Shown here piece by piece: positions 34,402 to 41,677 of a stretch of DNA of 64,000 bases; the stretch's first letter is position 1; every line of letters begins with the position of its first letter. The notes beneath the pieces are model-generated. The model was not told the origin of the DNA, did not search any database, and saw only the letters and a program-made list of their open reading frames with translations. A program made the translations under genes and the position numbers. Source of the stretch: Colwellia sp. 75C3 (GTDB taxonomy: Bacteria; Pseudomonadota; Gammaproteobacteria; Enterobacterales; Alteromonadaceae); assembly GCF_002836255.1 (NCBI RefSeq), contig NZ_PJAU01000059.1, positions 186,001 through 250,000 of the forward strand, read 5' to 3'.

Positions 34402-35649
34402 TTAAGCATCATTCATATAGTTATCAGGTAAAGGTAACGCAGCAACACCTGAATCTACAGCGGCCTTAGCCACTGCTAGGGCAACATTTTTACACAACCT
34501 CGGATCCATAGGTCGAGGAATAATGTAACCTTTACCAAAAGATAATTGCTTTTCGCCGCTTGCCTGTAAAACGCTTTCTGGCACGTCTTGTTTGGCAAGC
34601 TCTCTAATAGCATGCACCGCTGCTATTTTCATCTCGTTGTTAATTTTACGCGCTCGCACATCTAAAGCGCCGCGGAAAATAAATGGGAAACATAAAACAT
34701 TGTTTACTTGGTTAGGGTAATCAGAACGACCTGTCGCCATAATTAAATCACTTCTTACACTATGCGCTAACTCAGGTTTTATTTCAGGATCTGGGTTAGA
34801 ACAAGCAAACACCACAGGGTTGTCTGCCATTTTCTTTAACTGTTCGGTATTAAGTAAGTTAGGGCCAGAAACACCCAGAAAAACATCAGCCCCTTCAATG
34901 ACATCGTCTAGGGTTCTTTTGTCGGTGTTATTGGCAAATCGTGTTTTATATTCAGACAAGTCACTACGACGGGTATGAATAACGCCTTTAGTATCGAGCA
35001 TGTAGATTTTTTCACGCATTGCGCCACATTGGATCAAAAGTTCCATACAGGCAATCGCCGCGGCACCCGCACCTAAACAAACAATATTAGCTTGTTCAAT
35101 TTTCTTATTTTGAATTTCTAAGGCGTTAATCATGGCTGCCGCCGTTACGATGGCAGTACCGTGCTGGTCATCATGAAATATCGGTATTTTACAACGCTCA
35201 TTAAGGGCTTTTTCAATAACAAAACATTCAGGGGCTTTGATATCTTCTAAGTTAATACCACCAAAGCTATCGGCAATACAGGCAACCGTATTGATAAATT
35301 CTTCGGTTGTTTTATGGGTTACTTCTATATCGAAAGAGTTAATGTCGGCAAAACGCTTAAACAATAAAGCTTTACCTTCCATCACTGGCTTGGAGGCCAT
35401 TGGGCCTAAATTACCTAATCCTAATACTGCAGTACCATTTGAGATAACGGCAACGGTATTGCCTTTGCCTGTGTACTTGTAAACATCGTCAGGGTTTTTG
35501 GCTATTTCTCGACAAGGCTCGGCGACACCTGGACTATAGGCTAGCGATAAATCGGCACTTGTTTCGGCGGCTGTGGTGATGGCAATGGCAATCTTGCCTG
35601 GTGTTGGCAAGGCGTGATAATCCAGTGCTGCTTGTTTAAAATCAGACAT
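34402..35649 (-). CDS. NAD(P)-dependent malic enzyme
   Basis: 415 aa. Oxidative decarboxylation of malate to pyruvate. Landmarks: TGKGNTVAVISNGTAVLGLGNLG (substrate and metal domain), FHDDQHGTAIVTAAAMINAL, the Rossmann motif IVCLGAGAAAIACMELL, and ASGEKQLSFGKGYIIPRPMDPRL at the C terminus. Length corresponds to the short form without the phosphotransacetylase domain of MaeB. Beside the glyoxylate genes it can turn malate from GlcB into pyruvate. Monocistronic with its own terminator. Confidence 0.92.
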   Translation of the reverse strand: MSDFKQAALDYHALPTPGKIAIAITTAAETSADLSLAYSPGVAEPCREIAKNPDDVYKYTGKGNTVAVISNGTAVLGLGNLGPMASKPVMEGKALLFKRFADINSFDIEVTHKTTEEFINTVACIADSFGGINLEDIKAPECFVIEKALNERCKIPIFHDDQHGTAIVTAAAMINALEIQNKKIEQANIVCLGAGAAAIACMELLIQCGAMREKIYMLDTKGVIHTRRSDLSEYKTRFANNTDKRTLDDVIEGADVFLGVSGPNLLNTEQLKKMADNPVVFACSNPDPEIKPELAHSVRSDLIMATGRSDYPNQVNNVLCFPFIFRGALDVRARKINNEMKIAAVHAIRELAKQDVPESVLQASGEKQLSFGKGYIIPRPMDPRLCKNVALAVAKAAVDSGVAALPLPDNYMNDA

Positions 35650-35945
35650 GAGTAGACCTATTTTTTAGTGTTATAAGATTAAAAATATATAAATTAAGGG
35701 GCAGTACTCAACGTGCCGGTTGGGGTAGCATGTTGAATACCAAAAAGTTGTTGTTTATAAAATCACATCGTTGACTTTAAGGTAATAAGCTTATGATTAA
35801 TCGGTTAAATGCAGGGTTGATGAATGCAAAATACCGTCGATTACTTCGAAACCTACTACTGTGTTTAAAGGCGTTTTTTGTAGATGGACAGTCAAAAAAA
35901 CGCGCAATGAAAAATCTGCCAATCACACCATGAGATTGCTGTAAC
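35650..35945. other. Intergenic region, no supported gene
   Basis: AT-rich stretch with a short imperfect palindrome around GGCGTTTTTTG and AAAAAAACGCG but no coding frame with ribosome-binding site. Together with 35946-36115 it separates malic enzyme from the Tsx-like gene. Upstream regulatory DNA of malic enzyme is expected at its left edge. Confidence 0.4.
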
Positions 35946-36096
35946 CGTCATCTTCGAAGTATCTGATCGAAGATCCATCACTTTTTAGTGACTGGATCCT
36001 CGATTCAGGTTTGTGGTTCCAGACCAAAGCTAAGTACCTACATCTATGTAGGCAAAGACACCACGAGGATGACGTCCCTGAACCATATGCATAGGC
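35946..36096 (+). repeat. Palindromic dispersed repeat, copy 1 of 3
   Basis: Starts CGTCATCTTCGAAG and contains TGATCGAAGATCCAT, a region CTGGATCC and the ending GGATGACGTCCCTG followed by GCATAGG. The same order is found at 45426-45530 and, inverted, at 49992-50094. Complementary halves (CGTCATC-N and GATGACG) make a stem-loop. This copy has an extra 40-base internal segment holding CCTACATCTATGTAGG. Confidence 0.85.
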
Positions 36097-36115
36097 ACGA
36101 TAACTTATAAGGTGC

Positions 36116-36946
36116 TTAAAAACGCCATACTGCTAAAAATTGCACGGTATTATCATCAACACCTTTAGCACCTAGCTTATTTTTCCAGTATTGGTACTCA
36201 ATACCCGCGAATAAACGGTTAGATGGCGTGCCAATCAATTCACCAACATCTAGGCGAACTTGTGGTTGAATTAGAATCCAAGATTCTAGTTCGGTAGTGC
36301 CGAAGTTATTAACTTGAGTACGACCGTCAATATACTCTGCGTGGCCTTCAAAACTCCAACTAGTAGAACCTAATTTAAAAGGTAAAGCCCAAGCAAAATC
36401 GACCATGAAACTGCTGTCTTCATCAATAATTGAGAAAGGAGCACCGAAGTTACCCGCTAAAGATGAATCAGCACCGCTTGCATGGATAAATGCAGTAATA
36501 TCAAATTGTGCAAAAGCAAAACCGGGTAAATCTAAGGCTAAGCGTACACCGGGTAATACCCAAGAGCTGTCTACTTCTGGCGCGTAGTTAAAGCCAGCAA
36601 CTAAGCCAATGTCTTTCACCGGACCAAAAGATAAATCATTACCTGTCAGCGCACCTAAGCTAAAGTTTGAATACCATTCACCGTAAAATTCAGCGGAATC
36701 ATTTAAGCCATTCTTTCCAGAATATTGTGAATGGTCGACGAAGAAGAAGTTATCGCCGTATTCCCAACCACCAGCATGTTGGAAAGTAGTAATTGTACCT
36801 GTTGATGTTCCTGGAGCACCTGCACTTTCAAATTCACCACCTGCTTGTAGTTGAACTTCGGTATTACTCCAGATTTCTGCTGATGCCATTGGGGCATTTA
36901 ACGCAGCGGCTAATGCAAGTGCGGTAAGTGATGCTGAAATTTTCAT
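36116..36946 (-). CDS. Tsx-like nucleoside-specific outer-membrane channel
   Basis: 276 aa with a classic signal peptide (MKISASLTALALAAALNAPMASA). A beta-barrel pattern of alternating aromatic strands ends in the terminal Phe (QFLAVWRF). The opening EIWSNTEVQLQAGGEFESAG, with YGDNFFFVDHSQYSGK, matches the Tsx/OmpK family that passes nucleosides and purines through the outer membrane. Divergent from the glyoxylate aminotransferase gene, with the RutR-type palindrome between them; it probably admits the purines degraded by the downstream cluster. TCTCT-AGAGAGAC box precedes the ATG. Confidence 0.82.
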   Translation of the reverse strand: MKISASLTALALAAALNAPMASAEIWSNTEVQLQAGGEFESAGAPGTSTGTITTFQHAGGWEYGDNFFFVDHSQYSGKNGLNDSAEFYGEWYSNFSLGALTGNDLSFGPVKDIGLVAGFNYAPEVDSSWVLPGVRLALDLPGFAFAQFDITAFIHASGADSSLAGNFGAPFSIIDEDSSFMVDFAWALPFKLGSTSWSFEGHAEYIDGRTQVNNFGTTELESWILIQPQVRLDVGELIGTPSNRLFAGIEYQYWKNKLGAKGVDDNTVQFLAVWRF

Positions 36947-37023
36947 AGTGTCTCTCTTAATGTTATTTAATTTTAATTATTTTAGTTTTAATTTTTTAAA
37001 TATGTTCATGTTTTCACTATTTT

Positions 37024-37053
37024 CCGTAACTTGACACCTGTGTCAGGTTACGG
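37024..37053. promoter_or_regulatory. RutR-type palindrome, site 2 (between tsx-like and aminotransferase genes)
   Basis: Core TTGACAC-CT-GTGTCAG at 37031-37046 lies in a longer palindrome whose outer arms are CCGTAAC (37024-37030) and GTTACGG (37047-37053). TTGACA here can serve as a -35 with TTTACT at 37054-37059 after 17 bases, driving the plus-strand aminotransferase gene. Binding would therefore repress that gene and possibly the divergent tsx-like gene. Confidence 0.7.
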
Positions 37054-37125
37054 TTTACTAAGATACATCAGGTTGTTTTATAAACACAACTAAAAATTAA
37101 AACTAAAATAGAAGGTAAAGCAATT

Positions 37126-38247
37126 ATGACATTTAAATCATTTAATCCACCACAAAGAATTTTAATGGGCCCTGGCCCTTCGGACGTTAGTGCACGAGTT
37201 CTCTCTGCATTGGCTAGACCTACTATAGGTCATTTAGACCCTTTATTTATCAATATGATGGATGAAGTGAAAACTTTGCTGCAATATGCATTTCAAACAA
37301 AAAATGAATTCACCATTGCTTTATCAGCACCGGGTTCAGCAGGTATGGAAGCCTGTTTTGTAAACTTAGTAGAAGCGGGTGATAAAGTCATTGTTTGTCG
37401 CAATGGTGTTTTTGGTGACCGTATGATTCAAAACGTTACCAGAATAGGCGCAGAGGCCATTGTGGTTGACTCTCCATGGGGTCGTGCTGTTGAAACACAC
37501 AAGGTAAAAGCCGCGTTACATGACCATCCCGATGCTAAGTTTTTAGCCTTTGTTCATGCAGAAACGTCAACAGGTGCTGTGTCAGATGCTAAAGCCCTTT
37601 GTAAAATGGCGCAAGAGCATGATTGTTTGACGATTGTTGATGCCGTGACATCATTAGGTGGTATTGAGCTTAAAGTGGATGAATGGGGCATTGACGCCAT
37701 TTATTCAGGTACGCAGAAATGTATGTCTTGTGTACCAGGCATATCACCAATCTCTTTCAGCCCTAGGGCTGTAGAGGTAGTTCAAAACCGTAAAACTCAA
37801 ATACAAAGCTGGTTCTTAGATCAAACGTTAGTCATGGGTTATTGGTCAGGTAAAGGTAAGCGTAGTTATCACCATACTGCACCGGTAAACTCATTATATG
37901 CGCTACATGAAGCCTTGTTTATGTTACATGATGAAGGTCTAGAAAATAGCTGGGCACGTCATAGAGAACAGCACGAAGTCTTAGCTAAGGGACTGAAAGA
38001 GTTAGGTATTGAGTTTATCGTACCGGAAGAAGAGCGCTTACCTCAGTTGAATGCAATTTACATCCCTGACGGTGCTGATGATGCGAAAGTAAGAGATTAT
38101 TTACTAGATCACTACAACCTTGAAATTGGTGCGGGTTTAGGTGCTTTTGCTGGTAAAGCATGGCGCATTGGTTTGATGGGACATGCCGCTAAAAGTGAAA
38201 ATGTGGCCTTATGTTTAACCGCATTAAAGGATGCTTTGAACCAATAA
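37126..38247 (+). CDS. Glyoxylate aminotransferase, AGXT/class V (candidate BhcA)
   Basis: 373-aa PLP fold-type I aminotransferase. N-terminal GPGPSDVSARVL, Lys198 in YSGTQKC as the PLP lysine, HAETSTG and VDAVTSLGG before it, and the C-terminal RIGLMGHAA with substrate-binding Arg. It aligns along its length with human alanine/serine-glyoxylate aminotransferase. Expected reaction: amino donor plus glyoxylate gives glycine. In the BHAC the same step is carried out by BhcA with aspartate; donor preference cannot be read from sequence. Shares a palindromic operator with bhcR and xdhA. Ureidoglycine transaminase is less likely because an allantoicase gene is present. Confidence 0.85.
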   Translation: MTFKSFNPPQRILMGPGPSDVSARVLSALARPTIGHLDPLFINMMDEVKTLLQYAFQTKNEFTIALSAPGSAGMEACFVNLVEAGDKVIVCRNGVFGDRMIQNVTRIGAEAIVVDSPWGRAVETHKVKAALHDHPDAKFLAFVHAETSTGAVSDAKALCKMAQEHDCLTIVDAVTSLGGIELKVDEWGIDAIYSGTQKCMSCVPGISPISFSPRAVEVVQNRKTQIQSWFLDQTLVMGYWSGKGKRSYHHTAPVNSLYALHEALFMLHDEGLENSWARHREQHEVLAKGLKELGIEFIVPEEERLPQLNAIYIPDGADDAKVRDYLLDHYNLEIGAGLGAFAGKAWRIGLMGHAAKSENVALCLTALKDALNQ

Positions 38248-38287
38248 GAGTAAAATAACGCTGATTAAAGCGCTCCATAAATGAAAA

Positions 38288-38316
38288 AAGATCACCTTTT
38301 GGTGGTCTTTTTTTTT
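38288..38316 (+). terminator. Terminator of the aminotransferase gene
   Basis: AAGATCACC at 38288-38296 pairs with GGTGGTCTT at 38301-38309 around TTTT, followed by T to 38316. Strong rho-independent form 41 bases after the stop. Confidence 0.88.
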
Positions 38317-38624
38317 GCATAGTGAAATATAAAGCGCTTTTTATGTACGATTTTACCACTTAACTTTTCACAATGTGGAAGTGAAAGGACTTTCTTGATA
38401 AGCCAATACGGACCTTTTCAGACGTTGAATTACCACGTAACTGATATTTTCGACAGCTGATGTATTTTTCGGTAGCGATTAACGTTTAGAAAATGGATTT
38501 TTAGTCTTTATGAATGGCTGTATTTTTTCAATACTTCCTCGGTTAAAGTGCAGCCGAGTGTAAACTAAAACATTAACCGTCTTAGAACCTAGATAAATGA
38601 AAAGAAATAGTTATACTGCTAATT
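38317..38624. other. Intergenic region, no supported gene
   Basis: 308 bases between the aminotransferase terminator and the solute-binding protein gene. No coding frame with ribosome-binding site; the end holds the promoter of the downstream gene. No repeat family seen here. Confidence 0.4.
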
Positions 38625-39413
38625 ATGACTTTTATAAAAATCCTATTTTTACTTTACCTTTTTTCCTTCTCTGTCTTAGCGCATACCAGCTTACAGTCGG
38701 ATGATTCTCAAGCAAAAAAGGGCAAAGTTATTCTAACAGTAGCTATTGAAGAGATAGGTTACTTTCCATTTAACTATGAAGAAAATGAAGAAATTAAGGG
38801 TCTCACTATTGATATTCTTGATTACGTTGAAGCTAATTCAAAATATGCTTTTGACTTTATAGCACGACCTTGGCCTAGGGCGCTTCATCTGGTTGAGCAA
38901 GGTCAAATTGATCTTATACTCACTTTATTTAAAACGTCAAAACGTGAGCAGAGTTATCATTTCATAGAGCCTTCTTATGCTAATGAAGTTAATCAATTGT
39001 TTACTTTAAAGGATAGTAACCTTGAGTTTACTGGCCAATTACAGCAATTGACGGCATATTCTATCGGTACTACAAGAGAGTACTCATATGGAGAATTGTT
39101 CGATCGGGCAAGTTATCTAACTAAATTACCCGCATTAACGGAAGAAGTCTTATTGAAGCTATTGCTCAGTAGACGAATTGATATAGCTATCGCCAATCCG
39201 CTTATTTTTAATCGAATTATTTCCAAAGAGAATGTGAGTGCTCAGATTAAAGCGATAAAGCCCCAAATAGCAATCACACCAGTATATATGGCGTTAACAA
39301 AGGCCAGAGAAGACTCTAAAGAAATAAAACAAACGATTGGAGAACTCATCCAACAATTAAAAGCCTCTGCCTATTACCAGGAGTTATTGGAAAAATATCA
39401 ACTCAACTATTAA
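38625..39413 (+). CDS. SBP_bac_3-family periplasmic solute-binding protein
   Basis: 262 aa with a signal peptide (ILFLLYLFSFSVLAHT). Two-lobed family 3 fold: VAIEEIGYFPFNYEENEEIKGLTIDIL at the front, RPWPRALHLVEQGQIDLILTLFKT in the ligand cleft and LTKAREDSKEIKQTIGELIQQLK at the end. Binds a small polar ligand, typically an amino acid. No ABC permease is adjacent. It may be a sensor-type or orphan component. Confidence 0.78.
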   Translation: MTFIKILFLLYLFSFSVLAHTSLQSDDSQAKKGKVILTVAIEEIGYFPFNYEENEEIKGLTIDILDYVEANSKYAFDFIARPWPRALHLVEQGQIDLILTLFKTSKREQSYHFIEPSYANEVNQLFTLKDSNLEFTGQLQQLTAYSIGTTREYSYGELFDRASYLTKLPALTEEVLLKLLLSRRIDIAIANPLIFNRIISKENVSAQIKAIKPQIAITPVYMALTKAREDSKEIKQTIGELIQQLKASAYYQELLEKYQLNY

Positions 39414-39461
39414 TTAATATCGACTACATTAGCTTTGTCAGATAAGTACAGCTGGACTAGC

Positions 39462-40088
39462 TTAAGCTAAACCGCAGCCTTTTAAGATAATTTTGGTCAG
39501 TGATGTTATGACATCATCAAAATCATCATCGTTCATTGCTTCTTTACCAAAACCAGCCAATACCTGCACATTAAAGTCAGCATAATGCTGGGTTGAACTC
39601 CAAATAAGGAATAACAAATGATGTGGGTTTATTGCGTCTATTTGGCCCTGTTCAATCCAGGTTTCGATGACAGTAATTTTTTTATCTAACCACTGCTTAA
39701 ATTCGGTATGCAAATAGTCTTTAAGAATAGGCGCACCATGAATAACTTCACTGGCAAAAATCTTAGAGCCATCAGGATCATGTTTGGCATGCATGATTTT
39801 TTCATGAATATACGCAGTCAAAATTGTTTTAGGATCATCATCAATACTTAAGGTATCAAAGCTAGTGTTCCAACTGACAATAATTTCGCTGAGTAACTGC
39901 TGATACAGATCGGTTTTATCATTGAAATAATAATGAATATTCGCTCTTGGGATACTTGCTCGTTCGGCAATACGCTTAATGGATGCGCCTTTAAAACCGT
40001 GGGTTACAAATTCTGTTTTAGCCGCAGTTAAAATAAGCGCCACATTCTTTTGGCGAATTTGTCCGACTGATTCTTTCTTTACCTGCAC
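39462..40088 (-). CDS. TetR-family regulator, RutR-like
   Basis: 208 aa. TetR helix-turn-helix at about 12-60 (ILTAAKTEFVTHGFKGASIKRIAERASIPRANIHYYFNDK) and a RutR-type effector domain. The C-terminal HHLLFLIWSSTQHYADFNVQVLAGFG block matches E. coli RutR over a long run, as does GAPILKDYLHTEFKQWLDKK. RutR senses uracil or thymine and controls pyrimidine and purine genes by binding TTGACCA-N2-TGGTCAA. Three TTGAC(A/T)C-N2-GTGTCA(A/G) palindromes in this window are the obvious candidate targets. Effector here may be a purine or ureide. Confidence 0.8.
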   Translation of the reverse strand: MQVKKESVGQIRQKNVALILTAAKTEFVTHGFKGASIKRIAERASIPRANIHYYFNDKTDLYQQLLSEIIVSWNTSFDTLSIDDDPKTILTAYIHEKIMHAKHDPDGSKIFASEVIHGAPILKDYLHTEFKQWLDKKITVIETWIEQGQIDAINPHHLLFLIWSSTQHYADFNVQVLAGFGKEAMNDDDFDDVITSLTKIILKGCGLA

Positions 40089-40333
40089 AGATACCTCATA
40101 ACTTCATTTATAGTGGAGAAAAAGAACTGTATAACAAGTTTTCGCCTACAGCTATAGCTTTCTGGTAAATGGAATCAATAATTGCGATAAATCAAAAATA
40201 TGACAAGTAATACTAAGCGGATAATGGTGAGTGTTTGCTTTTAACCATAAGGTGTAGGGGAGTAATAAAGTATCACAGTGAAAACTCGGTTAACCAGTTT
40301 CAGTTTTTGCCACAAAGCGGTCATTAGGTAAAT

Positions 40334-40714
40334 TTAGTATAAAACTTTTACTCCCATAATACCTATCGCCATTAACCCTGAGAAAAAAGAAACTATAACT
40401 GTAATGGCTGTATACGAAAGTAATAAAACTATATTGCGCTCTCGGCTTTTACTGGTATCAGAGATACGAAATAATGCAAAGGAGCCAATAACATAACTGA
40501 TGAATATAACTACTCCTACAGATATAGTTAGGAAGGTTCCACCGCCAAAAATTGACCTACAAATGAAGGCAAATAATATTGGTGCCCAGATAGGGCTTAT
40601 AACAAGTAACTTTTCAACAGCAATAACTTTTTTATGCACTTTAATCGAATCAAGGCGCTTGCTTAAGTGATCAGCCTTTCGGAGAATCCGTTGTTCTAGT
40701 GAGTTATCATCCAT
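40334..40714 (-). CDS. Small membrane protein behind the attC-like site
   Basis: 126 aa, N-terminal basic soluble region (RILRKADHLSKRLDSIKVHKK) then about three hydrophobic helices (LLVISPIWAPILFAFICRSI, FLTISVGVVIFISYVIGSFALF, IVLLLSYTAITVIVSFFSGLMAIGI). No recognised family. The ATG is 13 bases after the GTTAGGT core of the attC-like site, the typical spacing of a cassette gene start, so it may be the second cassette. No attC-like structure is apparent after its stop. Confidence 0.65.
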   Translation of the reverse strand: MDDNSLEQRILRKADHLSKRLDSIKVHKKVIAVEKLLVISPIWAPILFAFICRSIFGGGTFLTISVGVVIFISYVIGSFALFRISDTSKSRERNIVLLLSYTAITVIVSFFSGLMAIGIMGVKVLY

Positions 40715-40726
40715 GACCTGATATTT

Positions 40727-40824
40727 ACCTAACGCGCCAATAAGGGGCTAAAAATTGTTTGCTAAAATGTTGAGGAACGAAAACAGCAAACTGTTTTTAG
40801 TCCTGCTTGATTGGCTTGTCATGT
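40727..40824 (-). mobile_element. attC-like integron recombination site (VCR type), second copy
   Basis: On the minus strand it starts ACATGACAAGCCAATCAAG and ends TTATTGGCGCGTTAGGT; the 3' core GTTAGGT fits GTTRRRY. Stems: CAAGCCAAT against ATTGGC, AAGCAGG-A-CTAAAAA against TTTTTAG-CCCCTT, and GTTTGC against GCAAAC, with extrahelical bases as in Vibrio VCRs. It starts 4 bases after the stop of the TipAS-like gene and 13 bases before the next gene. Its arms align with the site at 3766-3866. Confidence 0.8.
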
Positions 40825-40827
40825 GAT

Positions 40828-41205
40828 TTATAAATTATTATCCGCGTAATGAACAATTGCATCACCTAAGTAATCAACCATTTCGGGGTGATATGAATTA
40901 TGAAACTTTTTCATATCTTCATTTTCTTTATAAAAGATCCCCATACCTATATATGCTTCTTTAGATGGAGTATAAAAGCGGCAAGCGATTTCAAAATGCT
41001 CTTTCATTAACGTTTGAACGTGTGCATTATCAGCGGCGGTCTCATCAGCGTAATCGGCTAATTTTTTGTATAAGACGTCCCAATCTTGATGGACAAGCTC
41101 TCTATTAACATGCGCCCAGTTATCGGTAATTGATAAACTATGAGTCTGCTCTGCATCAAGAGCAGTTTTACATTCAGTTAAATATTCTTTACTTAATTTA
41201 TTCAT
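40828..41205 (-). CDS. Stand-alone TipAS-type drug-binding domain protein (cassette gene)
   Basis: 125 aa, all-helical. The C-terminal part (QTLMKEHFEIACRFYTPSKEAYIGMGIFYKENEDMKKFHN to VDYLGDAIVHYAD) has the TipAS signature: the E/H-HF..RFYTPS-Y-GMG pattern and final DYL-DAI-YA helix. TipAS domains bind thiopeptides, and in AlbA-like proteins bind albicidin, by covalent or tight sequestration. Here it has no DNA-binding part. The ATG at 41205 follows a GGAATATC-type box; the frame opens 15 bases earlier. It is followed at once by an attC-like site. Ligand unknown. Confidence 0.72.
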   Translation of the reverse strand: MNKLSKEYLTECKTALDAEQTHSLSITDNWAHVNRELVHQDWDVLYKKLADYADETAADNAHVQTLMKEHFEIACRFYTPSKEAYIGMGIFYKENEDMKKFHNSYHPEMVDYLGDAIVHYADNNL

Positions 41206-41256
41206 TTCTAGATATTCCATTAATTTGAATTTATTCGCGACAAACTAGCCGAATCA

Positions 41257-41471
41257 CATAACAGCTTATTATGGATCTGGCTCAGTAATGCCCGTTCCAT
41301 AATTAAAATTTAATTTACAGCAATGCCCCACAAATTCAAAGTATTAGAAACCACTGCAACCAATTATTTAATAAAAGATAGGGTATTACTAAGCCCGCTC
41401 AGTAACACTCCTAAAAAATATTCATTAGAAAATATAAGGCTAACGTCCGAAATGCGCACAAAGTGACCATA
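41257..41471. repeat. Palindrome-rich dispersed repeat, copy B
   Basis: Aligns with 4704-5025: CATAACAGCTTATTATGGA at the left, the CTCAGTAAT half of the palindrome, an internal TCAAAGTATTA block, GGTATTACT-N-GCTCAGTAAC, then CATTAGAAAA and TAACGTCCGAAATGCGCACA with CAAAGTGACCATA at the right. More degenerate than copy A. As there, it lies directly upstream of a minus-strand cassette-like gene. The rest of the gap to 41677 holds only a hairpin and the glcB terminator. Confidence 0.72.
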
Positions 41472-41585
41472 AAAAAAGAGCGGTATTTCCGACCTTTTAA
41501 GTAGTTCCTATATAACTTTTTACTACTCTCCCGTAATAGGTGGGAGTAATAGCAGTAGCGTGATGTTAGTAAAATTCACTTAAAA

Positions 41586-41622
41586 AAAGCAAGATAACTT
41601 AGCGGCTAAGTCATCTTGCTTT
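41586..41622 (-). terminator. Terminator of glcB
   Basis: AAAGCAAGAT at 41586-41595 pairs with ATCTTGCTTT at 41613-41622, with inner ACTTA/TAAGT pairs. The minus strand has a T-run just beyond. Lies about 55 bases after the glcB stop. Confidence 0.82.
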
Positions 41623-41677
41623 GATAGGGCAAGTCGCCTTTCCCGTGATTACTTAATAGGTAATCCCAGGTTATGTA

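Noticed and set aside
37126..38247. Ureidoglycine-glyoxylate aminotransferase (PucG-type) as the function
   Set aside because: The cluster has allantoicase and AllA, so ureidoglycine is not an expected intermediate; AGXT-like similarity is stronger. Not fully excluded.
40261..40333. A third attC after the membrane protein gene
   Set aside because: A CACAAAGCGGTCATTAGG stretch recalls repeat sequence, but no paired stems or GTTRRRY core could be found.
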